From: an uncultured Eubacteriales bacterium | GTDB lineage: Bacteria; Bacillota; Clostridia; Oscillospirales; Oscillospiraceae | Reading direction: 5' to 3' | NCBI GenBank assembly: GCA_900543625.1 | Contig: UQSF01000008.1 | Coordinates: forward strand, 40,783-104,782 | DNA: 64,000 nt | In this document: positions 8,813 through 16,866 of the stretch, in pieces | How positions within the stretch are numbered: position 1 is the stretch's first letter | How the letters are laid out: the number at the start of each line of letters is the position of its first letter | The notes under the pieces: model-generated | The model's input: only the letters and a program-made list of their open reading frames with translations | Told to the model about the DNA's origin: nothing | Database searches by the model: none | Program-made: the position numbers and the translations under genes

Positions 8813-8848
8813 AGCACGCACGGCTATTGAGTTGTGCGTGCTTTTTTT
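8813..8848 (+). terminator. rho-independent terminator
   Basis: A 9-bp stem AGCACGCAC/GTGCGTGCT is followed by seven T. Confidence 0.93.
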
Positions 8849-8861
8849 GCTGCCTTGATCT

Positions 8862-8890
8862 TATATTCCTATTGACAACGTAGGAATATA
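8862..8890. promoter_or_regulatory. 10-bp inverted repeat flanking the suf -35 box
   Basis: TATATTCCTA (8862-8871) and TAGGAATATA (8881-8890) are perfect reverse complements separated by 9 bp. The spacer contains the -35 hexamer. A dimeric repressor bound here would block RNA polymerase. The motif is reminiscent of Rrf2-family (IscR/CymR) operators, but the regulator is not encoded nearby and its identity is a guess. Confidence 0.75.
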
Positions 8891-8900
8891 GGCATATAAT
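8872..8900 (+). promoter_or_regulatory. sigma-A promoter of sufCBDSU
   Basis: Consensus TTGACA (8872-8877) and TATAAT (8895-8900) have 17-bp spacing, an unusually perfect promoter that implies strong expression when not repressed. Confidence 0.95.
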
Positions 8901-8902
8901 TC

Positions 8903-8915
8903 ACCTCAATGAGGT
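8903..8915. promoter_or_regulatory. palindrome at the suf transcription start
   Basis: ACCTCA-A-TGAGGT is a perfect 13-bp palindrome placed 2 bp after the -10 box, over the expected start site. It may be a second operator. Confidence 0.5.
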
Positions 8916-8970
8916 AGGATTTGCGCCAGACCATCCTGAGCCTCTCTGAATTCATGTATATCGTATGCAG

Positions 8971-8988
8971 CCGTGCCGTAAGGCACGG
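8971..8988 (+). promoter_or_regulatory. leader hairpin upstream of sufC
   Basis: CCGTGCC-GTAA-GGCACGG forms a 7-bp stem with a GTAA (GNRA-type) tetraloop in the roughly 110-nt sufC leader, 28 nt before the start codon. It has no long T tract, so it is more likely an RNA-stability or translation element than a terminator. Confidence 0.5.
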
Positions 8989-9016
8989 TTTGCCATTGGG
9001 AACGGAGGATACATAT

Positions 9017-9763
9017 ATGAACAGCAACCTGCTTGAAGTCAGCGGCCTGCACGTGAGTGCGGGCGAGAAAGAGATCCTGCACGGCGTGGACCTGACCGTC
9101 GGCAAGGATGAGACGCATGTGCTCATGGGGCCGAACGGCACCGGCAAGTCCACGCTCGGCTATGCGATCACCGGCAATCCGGAGTACACGGTCACGGCCG
9201 GAAAGATCGTCTTTGACGGCGAGGATATCACACGGCTGCCGGTCAACGAGCGCGCGAAGAAGGGCATTTTCCTGTCGTTCCAGAATCCGCTCGAGGTGCC
9301 CGGCGTGACGCTCAGCGCCTTTATCCGCAGTGCGCTCGAGCAGAAGACCGGCAAGCGCATCCGCCTCTGGGACTTCAAGAAGAAGCTTGCCGAGACGATG
9401 CAGCTGCTGGCGATGGACGCTTCCTATGCTGAGCGCGACCTGAATGTGGGCTTTTCCGGCGGTGAGAAAAAGAAAGCGGAGATCCTGCAGATGCTCATGC
9501 TTGAGCCGAAGCTTGCCATCCTCGACGAGACGGACTCCGGTCTGGACGTCGACGCGGTGCGCACGGTCTCCAAGGGCGTGCAGCTCTATCGTGAGCGCGT
9601 GCACGGCTCGCTGCTCATCATCACGCACAGCACCCGCATTCTCGAGGCGCTGACGGTGGACGCCGCGCACATCATGGAGCAGGGCGTCATTGTGAAAAAC
9701 GGTGATGCATCGCTTGTAGATACCATCAATGAAAACGGCTTTGGCGGCATCCGGGCAGACTGA
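9017..9763 (+). CDS. sufC: Fe-S cluster assembly ATPase SufC
   Basis: The 248-residue ABC-type ATPase energises the SufBCD scaffold for Fe-S cluster assembly in the cytoplasm. Seen are Walker A GPNGTGKST (about residue 36), the SufC-specific signature FSGGEKKKAEILQM (about 145) and Walker B ILDETDSGLDVDA (about 167). The ATG at 9017 follows CGGAGGA. It is the first gene of a sufCBDSU operon. No SufA/SufE-like gene is present, as expected for the Firmicutes type, where SufU replaces SufE. Confidence 0.97.
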   Translation: MNSNLLEVSGLHVSAGEKEILHGVDLTVGKDETHVLMGPNGTGKSTLGYAITGNPEYTVTAGKIVFDGEDITRLPVNERAKKGIFLSFQNPLEVPGVTLSAFIRSALEQKTGKRIRLWDFKKKLAETMQLLAMDASYAERDLNVGFSGGEKKKAEILQMLMLEPKLAILDETDSGLDVDAVRTVSKGVQLYRERVHGSLLIITHSTRILEALTVDAAHIMEQGVIVKNGDASLVDTINENGFGGIRAD

Positions 9764-9779
9764 AAGCGAGGCGATCCGA

Positions 9780-11186
9780 ATGAAGGAAAAAAGTCAGGTC
9801 GCGGACATTGACCGCAGCGTCTATGACATCCGCGACAAAGAGGACGATGCCTATCGTATGCAGGAGGGCCTGACGCCGGAGATCATTGACAAGCTCTCCA
9901 AGGAAAAGGACGATCCGGTCTGGATGCAGCAGTTCCGGCTGCAGTCGCTGCAGATCTATAACGAGATGCCGGTTCCGGACTGGGGGCCGTCCATCGAGGG
10001 ACTGGATATGGACCACATTGCGACCTATGTTCGCCCTAAGACCGACATGAAAAACGACTGGAAGGACGTCCCGCAGGATATTAAAGACACCTTTGAGCGC
10101 CTCGGCATCCCGCAGGCGGAACGCAAATCGCTCGCCGGTGTCGGCGCACAGTACGATTCCGAGCTCGTGTATCACAACGTCCGCGACGAGGTAGCTGCAC
10201 AGGGCGTCGTCTACACCGACATGGAGAGCGCACTCAAGGGCGAATACGCCGACATGGTGCACAAGTATTTTATGAAGCTCGTCACACCGCGCGACCATAA
10301 GTTTGCGGCCCTGCACGGTGCGGTCTGGTCCGGCGGCTCGTTCGTATACGTTCCGAAGGGCGTGCAGGTGTCCATCCCGCTGCAGTCGTATTTCCGCCTG
10401 AATGCCAAGGGCGCGGGCCAGTTTGAGCACACGCTCATCATCGTCGATGAGGGCGCGAGTCTGCATTTTATCGAGGGCTGCTCGGCGCCGAAATATAACG
10501 TCGCGAACCTCCACGCCGGCTGCGTGGAGCTGTATGTAAAGAAAAATGCCAGGCTGCGCTATTCGACCATCGAGAACTGGTCGAAAAATATGTATAACCT
10601 CAATACAAAACGCGCGCTCGTGGAGGAGGGCGGCGTGATCGAGTGGGTGTCCGGCTCGTTCGGCTCCCATGTCGGCTGCCTGTACCCCATGAGCGTGCTC
10701 AAGGGCGACAACTCGAAGATGGAATTCACCGGCGTCACGTTTGCCGGCGCAGGGCAGAACCTCGACACCGGCGCGAAGGTCGTGCACATCGGCAGGAACA
10801 CGAGCTCGTATATGAACACGCGCTCGATCAGCAAGAGCGGCGGCATCAGCACATTCCGCAGCAGCGTCGTGGTGCAAAAGGGTGCCAAGCACGCGAAATC
10901 TTCCGTGTCCTGCCAGTCACTGATGCTTGACTCCGAGTCCCGCTCCGATACCGTCCCGGCCATGGACATCCGCACGAAGGACTCCGCTGTCGGCCATGAG
11001 GCCAAGATCGGCAGCATCAGCAACGAGGCGGTGTTTTATCTCATGAGCCGCGGCATGAGCGAGGAGGACGCCCGCGCGTTGATCGTCAGCGGCTTTGCGG
11101 ACAACGTCTCCAAGGAGCTGCCGCTGGAGTACGCTGTGGAAATGAACAATCTCATTCGTCTGGAGATGAAGGGCAGCATCGGCTGA
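9780..11186 (+). CDS. sufB: Fe-S cluster assembly scaffold protein SufB
   Basis: The 468-residue core scaffold subunit forms SufBC2D with its neighbours and builds the nascent Fe-S cluster. Recognised segments include AALHGAVWSGGSFVYVPKGV, IVDEGASLHFIEGCSAP and the conserved C-terminal SRSDTVPAMDIRTKDSAVGHEA run. The ATG at 9780 lies 16 bp after sufC, following GCGAGG. The length matches typical SufB (465-470). Confidence 0.97.
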   Translation: MKEKSQVADIDRSVYDIRDKEDDAYRMQEGLTPEIIDKLSKEKDDPVWMQQFRLQSLQIYNEMPVPDWGPSIEGLDMDHIATYVRPKTDMKNDWKDVPQDIKDTFERLGIPQAERKSLAGVGAQYDSELVYHNVRDEVAAQGVVYTDMESALKGEYADMVHKYFMKLVTPRDHKFAALHGAVWSGGSFVYVPKGVQVSIPLQSYFRLNAKGAGQFEHTLIIVDEGASLHFIEGCSAPKYNVANLHAGCVELYVKKNARLRYSTIENWSKNMYNLNTKRALVEEGGVIEWVSGSFGSHVGCLYPMSVLKGDNSKMEFTGVTFAGAGQNLDTGAKVVHIGRNTSSYMNTRSISKSGGISTFRSSVVVQKGAKHAKSSVSCQSLMLDSESRSDTVPAMDIRTKDSAVGHEAKIGSISNEAVFYLMSRGMSEEDARALIVSGFADNVSKELPLEYAVEMNNLIRLEMKGSIG

Positions 11187-11213
11187 CCGCACATTCCGAA
11201 AGGAGGGAATATC

Positions 11214-12155
11214 GTGAATACGAGCCAACAGCTGGTCGTCAACAAACTGCCGACCAGAACGTGGAACCATCTCAATGTCAACGAGGCGACCATCCCGTGG
11301 AATGCGGCCGAAACAGCCGATCTCGGGACGGACACCTATCAAATCACAGCAGAAAACCGGACGCAGCCGCTGCATATTGACCTGACCGGTGCTGAGGGTT
11401 ATAGCTGCAGGCGCATCGCGGTCGATGTGGCCGCCGGTGTGCAGGCAACGGTGTATATGGTGCTCGATACGCAGGGCAGCTTCGCCGTAGAAACGGCGTT
11501 CAAGCTCCACGACGCCGCGTCTCTTCGCCTTGTGCAGGTGCTCGGCGCGCGCAGCGGCGCGCTGCTCTACGCCAAAACGAACGCCGACTGTGCGCCCGGC
11601 GCCGGCGTGGACATGACGCAGATCCTGATGGGGCAGGGCGACCTCTACTCCGATAACGGCACGGAGCTCGTCGGCGACGGCAGCCGCTATTCAGCGCAGA
11701 TCGGTTATCTCGGCCGCGGCAGCCAGACGATCGACGTCAATGTTGTCGTCAATCATTATGGCAGGAACACGGCCTGCGAGATCTACACGTCCGGCGCGCT
11801 CAAGGATGCGGCGAAGAAGGTTTTCCGCGGCACGATCGATTTCAAGACCGGCTCGTCGAACTCCGTCGGCAACGAGAAAGAGACCGTGCTCATGCTCGGC
11901 GACGATGTTGTCAACAAGACGGTGCCGCTCATCCTCTGCGCCGAGGAAAATGTCGTCGGCAACCACGGCGCGACCATTGGCGAGCTCGATGACGAGACGC
12001 TGTTTTACTTTGAGAGCCGCGGCATCTCCCGCGCTCAGGCCGAAAACATCCTGGCCCGCGCATCGATCGAGCGCTTTGCGCGCACGGTGGATGATGAAGC
12101 GCTGCGCGCACAGATTCTTCAGACGCTGGAGGAGGAACTCAACGATGACGTATGA
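11214..12155 (+). CDS. sufD: Fe-S cluster assembly protein SufD
   Basis: The 313-residue SufB paralogue partners SufB/SufC. It starts with GTG at 11214 after AAGGAGGG. The conserved C-terminal core is present (FKTGSSNSVGNEKETVLML and AEENVVGNHGATIGELDDET). It is shorter than classical SufD (about 420), as is usual for clostridial short-form SufD. The end overlaps the sufS start by 11 bp, indicating coupled translation. Confidence 0.93.
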   Translation: MNTSQQLVVNKLPTRTWNHLNVNEATIPWNAAETADLGTDTYQITAENRTQPLHIDLTGAEGYSCRRIAVDVAAGVQATVYMVLDTQGSFAVETAFKLHDAASLRLVQVLGARSGALLYAKTNADCAPGAGVDMTQILMGQGDLYSDNGTELVGDGSRYSAQIGYLGRGSQTIDVNVVVNHYGRNTACEIYTSGALKDAAKKVFRGTIDFKTGSSNSVGNEKETVLMLGDDVVNKTVPLILCAEENVVGNHGATIGELDDETLFYFESRGISRAQAENILARASIERFARTVDDEALRAQILQTLEEELNDDV

Positions 12156-13359
12156 TTATAAGCAGGATTTTCCGATCTTTCAGCACACGGACGTCGCCTA
12201 TATCGATAACGCGGCCACGGCGCAGCGCCCGCAGTGCGTGCTGGACGCGGTGGCGGATTTCTACCGCTGCCACAACGCGAACCCCCTGCGCGGGCTGTAT
12301 CCGCTGAGCGTGGAGGCGACCGATATCTATGAGCAGGCGCGCGAGACCGTGCGCGATTTTATCGGGGCACGCTCGGCACGTGAGTTTGTCTTTACCCGCA
12401 ACACGACCGAGAGCCTGAACCTCGTCGCCTACAGCTACGGCCTGACGCACGTCAAGGCGGGTGACGAGGTGCTTGTGTCCATCATGGAGCACCACAGCGA
12501 CCTGCTGCCGTGGCAGATGGTCTGCCGTCAGACCGGCGCGGAGCTGAAGTTCATCGAGTGCGCGCCCGACGGCAGTGTGGATCTCCGGCAGATCGAATCG
12601 CTCATCACCGAGCGCACGAAGATCGTCGCCATGACGCAGGTGTCGAACGTTCTTGGCCGGAAGTACCCCGTGCAGGAAGTCGCTGCCATGGCGCACAAAA
12701 AGGGCGCGGTCATGGTCGTGGACGGCGCGCAGAGCACACCGCACATGCCGGTAAATGTGCAGGAGCTTGGTGCGGATTTCTTTGCCTTCTCCGGCCACAA
12801 GATCTTTGGTCCCATGGGGATCGGCGGGCTGTACGGCAGGGAGGAGCTGCTCGAGGAGATGCCGCCGTTTCTCTCCGGCGGCGAGATGATCGAATCCGTC
12901 ACGCGCACGGGTGCCGTCTATGCCGAGCTGCCGCACAAGTTTGAAGCCGGCACAGTCAATGCCGCCGGCGCGGCCGGTCTGGCCGCTGCCATCCGGTATG
13001 TGCAGAACGTCGGCTTTGATACCATCCGGCAGCGGGAGCATGACCTGACGGCCAATGCCCTCGCGCGTGTGCTGTCCGTCCCGCATGTGCACGTGCTTGG
13101 CACCGATAAGCCGGAGGATCACAACGGCATCATCACCTTCACGGTCGACGGCGTGCACCCACACGACATCAGCGAGATCATGGCGTCCGACGGCGTGAAC
13201 ATCCGTGCCGGACACCACTGCGCGCAGCCGCTGCTCGCGCACCTCGGCCTGAATGCGACGGCGCGCGCCAGCTTTGCCTTTTATAACACCGATGAGGATG
13301 TCGACCGGTTCCTTGAGAGCCTCTCGACCCTGAGGGAGCGTATGGGATATGGAAAATAG
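12145..13359 (+). CDS. sufS: cysteine desulfurase SufS
   Basis: The 404-residue PLP-dependent class V aminotransferase-fold enzyme takes sulfur from cysteine for cluster assembly. The PLP lysine is K219 in SGHKIFGP. The catalytic persulfide cysteine is C359 in RAGHHCAQPL, the group II arrangement. The start ATG at 12145 gives MTYDYKQDFPIF and lies inside the end of sufD. The long open stretch upstream in this frame is an artefact of GC-rich coding. It overlaps sufU by 11 bp. Confidence 0.97.
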   Translation: MTYDYKQDFPIFQHTDVAYIDNAATAQRPQCVLDAVADFYRCHNANPLRGLYPLSVEATDIYEQARETVRDFIGARSAREFVFTRNTTESLNLVAYSYGLTHVKAGDEVLVSIMEHHSDLLPWQMVCRQTGAELKFIECAPDGSVDLRQIESLITERTKIVAMTQVSNVLGRKYPVQEVAAMAHKKGAVMVVDGAQSTPHMPVNVQELGADFFAFSGHKIFGPMGIGGLYGREELLEEMPPFLSGGEMIESVTRTGAVYAELPHKFEAGTVNAAGAAGLAAAIRYVQNVGFDTIRQREHDLTANALARVLSVPHVHVLGTDKPEDHNGIITFTVDGVHPHDISEIMASDGVNIRAGHHCAQPLLAHLGLNATARASFAFYNTDEDVDRFLESLSTLRERMGYGK

Positions 13360-13783
13360 AAGCTTCTATAATGAGATCCTGACCGAGCACAACATCCATC
13401 CGGAGTTCAAGCACGACATTCCGGACGCAGACATTGAACTTGCGGGCGTGAACCCAAGCTGCGGCGACAACATCGTCCTCAAGCTCAAGACCGACGGCGA
13501 TGTCATTACCGACGGCGGTTTTGTCGGCGACGGATGTGCCATCTCGCAGGCATCGGCGGATATCATGCTCGGCATGATCGTGGGACAGAAGAAGGAAAAG
13601 GCGCTGAAAATGAGCCGCACCTTCCTGCGCATGATCCACGGTGAGGCGAGCGAGGAGGAGATCGAGAGCCTGGAAGAGGCCTCAGCCCTCAAGGACATCG
13701 CGCACATGCCCGCGCGCGTCAAATGCGCCATGCTCGGCTGGCGTACACTCACCGAGGCGCTGACCGGAAAGGTCGAAGAATAA
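13349..13783 (+). CDS. sufU: sulfur-transfer protein SufU
   Basis: The 144-residue SufU accepts persulfide sulfur from SufS. The zinc ligands/acceptor residues are visible: C38 and D40 in NPSCGD, C63 in GDGCAIS and C126 in RVKCAMLGW. The 18-20 residue insertion between the second and third cysteines that distinguishes SufU from IscU is present. It is the last gene of the suf operon and is followed by a terminator. Confidence 0.95.
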   Translation: MENRSFYNEILTEHNIHPEFKHDIPDADIELAGVNPSCGDNIVLKLKTDGDVITDGGFVGDGCAISQASADIMLGMIVGQKKEKALKMSRTFLRMIHGEASEEEIESLEEASALKDIAHMPARVKCAMLGWRTLTEALTGKVEE

Positions 13784-13792
13784 GCCGTACCC

Positions 13793-13837
13793 GCCGCCGG
13801 CGGACGCTGATGCAGCGTTGTTCGCCGGCGGCTTTTT
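13793..13837 (+). terminator. rho-independent terminator of the suf operon
   Basis: A 10-bp GC stem GCCGCCGGCG/CGCCGGCGGC with a secondary stem in its loop is followed by TTTTT. Confidence 0.9.
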
Positions 13838-13870
13838 GCGCGCTGAAATCGCCGCGTTTTCGCGCGGGGG

Positions 13871-13899
13871 TTGTGCGTGGAGGAGTTTTGTGGTACATT
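13871..13899 (+). promoter_or_regulatory. possible promoter of the hydrogenase-sensor operon
   Basis: TTGTGC and TACATT are 17 bp apart, weaker than consensus, located 69 bp before the start codon. Confidence 0.4.
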
Positions 13900-13967
13900 A
13901 AAAAAATAGAAATCGAGAGAGATCGCAAAGCACTACTCGTGAAATTTCACAGAAAGGCGGGAGCCCC

Positions 13968-15659
13968 ATGGATGTTCTGCGTTTCAAACAGGCCAACTGC
14001 AAAAACTGCTACAAATGCGTCCGGTTCTGCCCGGTCAAGTCCATCCGCGTCTATCAGAGTCACGCACAGATCATTTCCAGCGACTGCATTCTCTGCGGCA
14101 ACTGCGTGTCCGTCTGCCCGCAGCACGCGAAGGAGGACATCAGCGACGTCGGCCAGATCCGGGAGCTGATCGCCTCCGGCAAGCAGGTCGTCGTAAGCGT
14201 CGACTCGTCGTACATCGCCTATTTTGATACCCCCGGTTTTCAGGGCATCGAAAAACCGCTCAAGGCGCTCGGCTTCACGGCGGCACACGAAACTGCGGAG
14301 GGCGCCTATCTGGTCAAGAAGGAGCTGGAAAAGCTCGCCGCCCAGCCGGGCGATGCGCCGATCATCACCTCGGGCTGTTCGACGATCGTGCTCTACGTGG
14401 AAAAGCATCTGCCGGAGGCGCTGCCGTATCTCGCTCCGGTGCTCTCGCCGATGCAGGCGCATGCCGTGCTGCTGCGCGAGCGCTATCCGGGCGCGACCAT
14501 TGTCTACATCAGCCCCTGCATCTCCAAGAAGGAGGAGACGACGCGCTTTGAGAGCGTCGGCGCCGATTATGACATCACCTTCACGGAGCTGGAGGAGTGG
14601 ATGAACGAGGCAGGTGTAGCCGTCGACCCGAACGTCCCGGCGGATGAGCCGATGCTCTCGCGCGCTTATACGATCACAAACGGTGTCCTGCACTCCATGG
14701 CGCTCGATTCCGGGCGCGATTATCTGTTCCTTGACGGTCTGGACGACAGCATCCAGACGCTCAAGAGCGTTGTCAATGGCGAGCTGCGCAACTGCTTTAT
14801 CGAGATCGCCGCCTGTCACGGCAACTGCGTCGGCGGTCTCGCGTTCCGGCAGAAGCATACAAACCTGCTTGAGTCGCGCCGCCGCGTGATCCAGAGCGCC
14901 AACGGCAGCAAGAACTTCGATATTCAGGTTCCGGTCAACATGCGCCGCGTGCTCATCGACAAGAAGCATCCGACCGATCTGCCGCCGGAATCCGTCATCA
15001 ACGGCATCCTGCGCAAGATGGGCAAATTCAGCCCCGCGGATGAGCTCAACTGCGGCCTGTGCGGTTACCGCACCTGCCGCGACAAGGCCATCGCCGTCTA
15101 TGAAGGGCGCGCCGAGATCAGCATGTGCATGCCCTACATGAAGGAGCGCGCCGAGACCTACTCCGAGAAGATCATCAATGTCTCGCCCGAGGGCATTGTC
15201 ACGGTCGGTAAAAAGCTCAAGGTACGGCAGATCAACAAGGCGGCCTGCAAGATCTTTGGCATCAAGGATCCGGCGGACATCATCGGATATCCGGTGTCGC
15301 GCATCATGGATGAGTACGACTTTGTGAAGATGATCAGCCAGGACGAGACACAGGTCACGGACGAGGTCTTTCTCGCTGACTACAACGTCTATCTCGAGCG
15401 CATCTTTATCTGCGACCCGGAGCGGACGCTCTTTACCTGCATCATGCGCGACGTGACCAAGGCGCGCCAGCGCCGCAACAAGATCCAGAAGACGAAGATC
15501 CATGCGGCCGATCTGGCGGACGATATCATTGCAAACCAGCTGCGCATCGTGCACAAGATCGCAAGTCTGCTCGGTGAAACGGCGGCGGAGACCAAGGTGG
15601 CTGTGCACGATCTGAAGGAAGCCATCATGCTTGATGAGGACGGCGATGATGATGCGTAA
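13968..15659 (+). CDS. sensory [FeFe]-hydrogenase-like protein with PAS domain (HsfB/HydS type)
   Basis: The 563-residue cytoplasmic protein has: a two-cluster ferredoxin domain (C11/14/17/21 and C40/43/46/50); an H-cluster domain with C137 (TSGCST in place of TSCCP), C184 (SPCISKKEE) and C283/C287 (AACHGNC); a CxxC-x4-C...C Fe-S motif near residues 362-388; and a PAS domain from about 400. This order matches the sensory [FeFe]-hydrogenases of groups C/D, thought to sense H2 or redox state rather than evolve H2. The next gene, in overlap, is a PP2C phosphatase, so the likely output is protein dephosphorylation. The missing first cysteine of the TSCCP motif supports a sensing, not a catalytic, role. 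Confidence 0.85.
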   Translation: MDVLRFKQANCKNCYKCVRFCPVKSIRVYQSHAQIISSDCILCGNCVSVCPQHAKEDISDVGQIRELIASGKQVVVSVDSSYIAYFDTPGFQGIEKPLKALGFTAAHETAEGAYLVKKELEKLAAQPGDAPIITSGCSTIVLYVEKHLPEALPYLAPVLSPMQAHAVLLRERYPGATIVYISPCISKKEETTRFESVGADYDITFTELEEWMNEAGVAVDPNVPADEPMLSRAYTITNGVLHSMALDSGRDYLFLDGLDDSIQTLKSVVNGELRNCFIEIAACHGNCVGGLAFRQKHTNLLESRRRVIQSANGSKNFDIQVPVNMRRVLIDKKHPTDLPPESVINGILRKMGKFSPADELNCGLCGYRTCRDKAIAVYEGRAEISMCMPYMKERAETYSEKIINVSPEGIVTVGKKLKVRQINKAACKIFGIKDPADIIGYPVSRIMDEYDFVKMISQDETQVTDEVFLADYNVYLERIFICDPERTLFTCIMRDVTKARQRRNKIQKTKIHAADLADDIIANQLRIVHKIASLLGETAAETKVAVHDLKEAIMLDEDGDDDA

Positions 15660-16833
15660 ACGAACGAATCGCTGCAGGAACACGGTCTGGGACATCAGCG
15701 TCATCAGCCGCAACAAAAACGGGGAGACGCTCTGCGGCGATCAGTGTGCGCTCGAATGGGCCGACAATGACGCGACGGTCATCCTCTCCGACGGTCTCGG
15801 CAGCGGCGTCAAGGCCAACATCCTCTCTACGCTGACAACGACCATGCTCACGACCATGCTCAAGGGCAACGTGCCGATCGACGAGTGCGTTACGACTGTG
15901 GCGGAAACGCTGCCCATGTGCAGGGAGCGCAAGCTCGCCTATGCGACCTTTACGATCCTGCAGACGGCCGGAACCCGTGCGCGCCTGATCCAGTATGACA
16001 ACCCGAACGCCGTGTTCGTGCACAACGGCGCGATCGGGAAATACAACTATTCCGTCAACTTCATTCAGGAAAAGGAACTGCACGAGAGCTACCTGCATTT
16101 TGACGTTGGTGATATGCTTGTACTCTTCAGCGACGGCGTGTCGGAGGCCGGGCGCGGCGTGACGACGGACGCCGGTTGGGCGCGGCAGGATATTGAGGAT
16201 TTTATCCTGCGCAATTATTCACCCACCGTCTCCTCACAGCGCATGGCGGCCAGTATCCTCTCGACCGTCAAGACGCTGGACATGGATGCTATGCATGATG
16301 ATACGACTGTTGTCGTTGCGCGCCTGCGTGAGCGTTGCCCGGTCAACGTCATGATCGGCCCGCCCGAGCGCAAGGATGATGATCTGAGCACCATGCGCCT
16401 GTTTTTCGGCAAGGATGGCAAGCATGTTGTCTGCGGCGGCACCACGGCCAACGCTGTCGCGTCATATCTGGGCGTAAAGGTGCATACGCTGCCCGGCAGC
16501 GGCACGGAGGAGGTGCCGCCGATGAGCGAGATCCACGGTGTGGATCTGACGACCGAGGGCGTCGTTACAGTCAATGTGACGATGGAGCGCATCAAGGACT
16601 ACCTCGCGGATGGCATGTACACGCTCGAGCTCGCCCGCATGAAGGACGGCGCGTCCAAGCTCGCGCTCGTACTGCTTGAGGAGGCGACAGAGGTCAATGT
16701 CCTCTTCGGCAACGCGAGCAACCTCGCCCAGCAGGATACGGAGTTCAGCTTTGAGCGCAAGCTGCAATTGGTGCAGGAGCTGCGCGATATGCTGACTCTG
16801 GCCGGAAAAACAGTAAAAATGAGCATCTGCTGA
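15646..16833 (+). CDS. SpoIIE/PP2C-family serine phosphatase, partner of the hydrogenase sensor
   Basis: The product is 395 residues from the ATG at 15646. ATGs at 15649 and 15652 are alternatives, and all overlap the end of the upstream gene. The PP2C metal-binding aspartates are in ILSDGLGSG, VLFSDGVSEAG and MHDDTTVVV. From about residue 235 onward there is a further region of about 160 residues that I do not recognise. The overlap with the H-cluster/PAS protein argues that H2 or redox sensing controls this phosphatase. The target is not encoded next to it. Confidence 0.85.
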   Translation: MMMRKRTNRCRNTVWDISVISRNKNGETLCGDQCALEWADNDATVILSDGLGSGVKANILSTLTTTMLTTMLKGNVPIDECVTTVAETLPMCRERKLAYATFTILQTAGTRARLIQYDNPNAVFVHNGAIGKYNYSVNFIQEKELHESYLHFDVGDMLVLFSDGVSEAGRGVTTDAGWARQDIEDFILRNYSPTVSSQRMAASILSTVKTLDMDAMHDDTTVVVARLRERCPVNVMIGPPERKDDDLSTMRLFFGKDGKHVVCGGTTANAVASYLGVKVHTLPGSGTEEVPPMSEIHGVDLTTEGVVTVNVTMERIKDYLADGMYTLELARMKDGASKLALVLLEEATEVNVLFGNASNLAQQDTEFSFERKLQLVQELRDMLTLAGKTVKMSIC

Positions 16834-16866
16834 CAGGTGCCGATATTCACGGAGTGACCCTAACGA

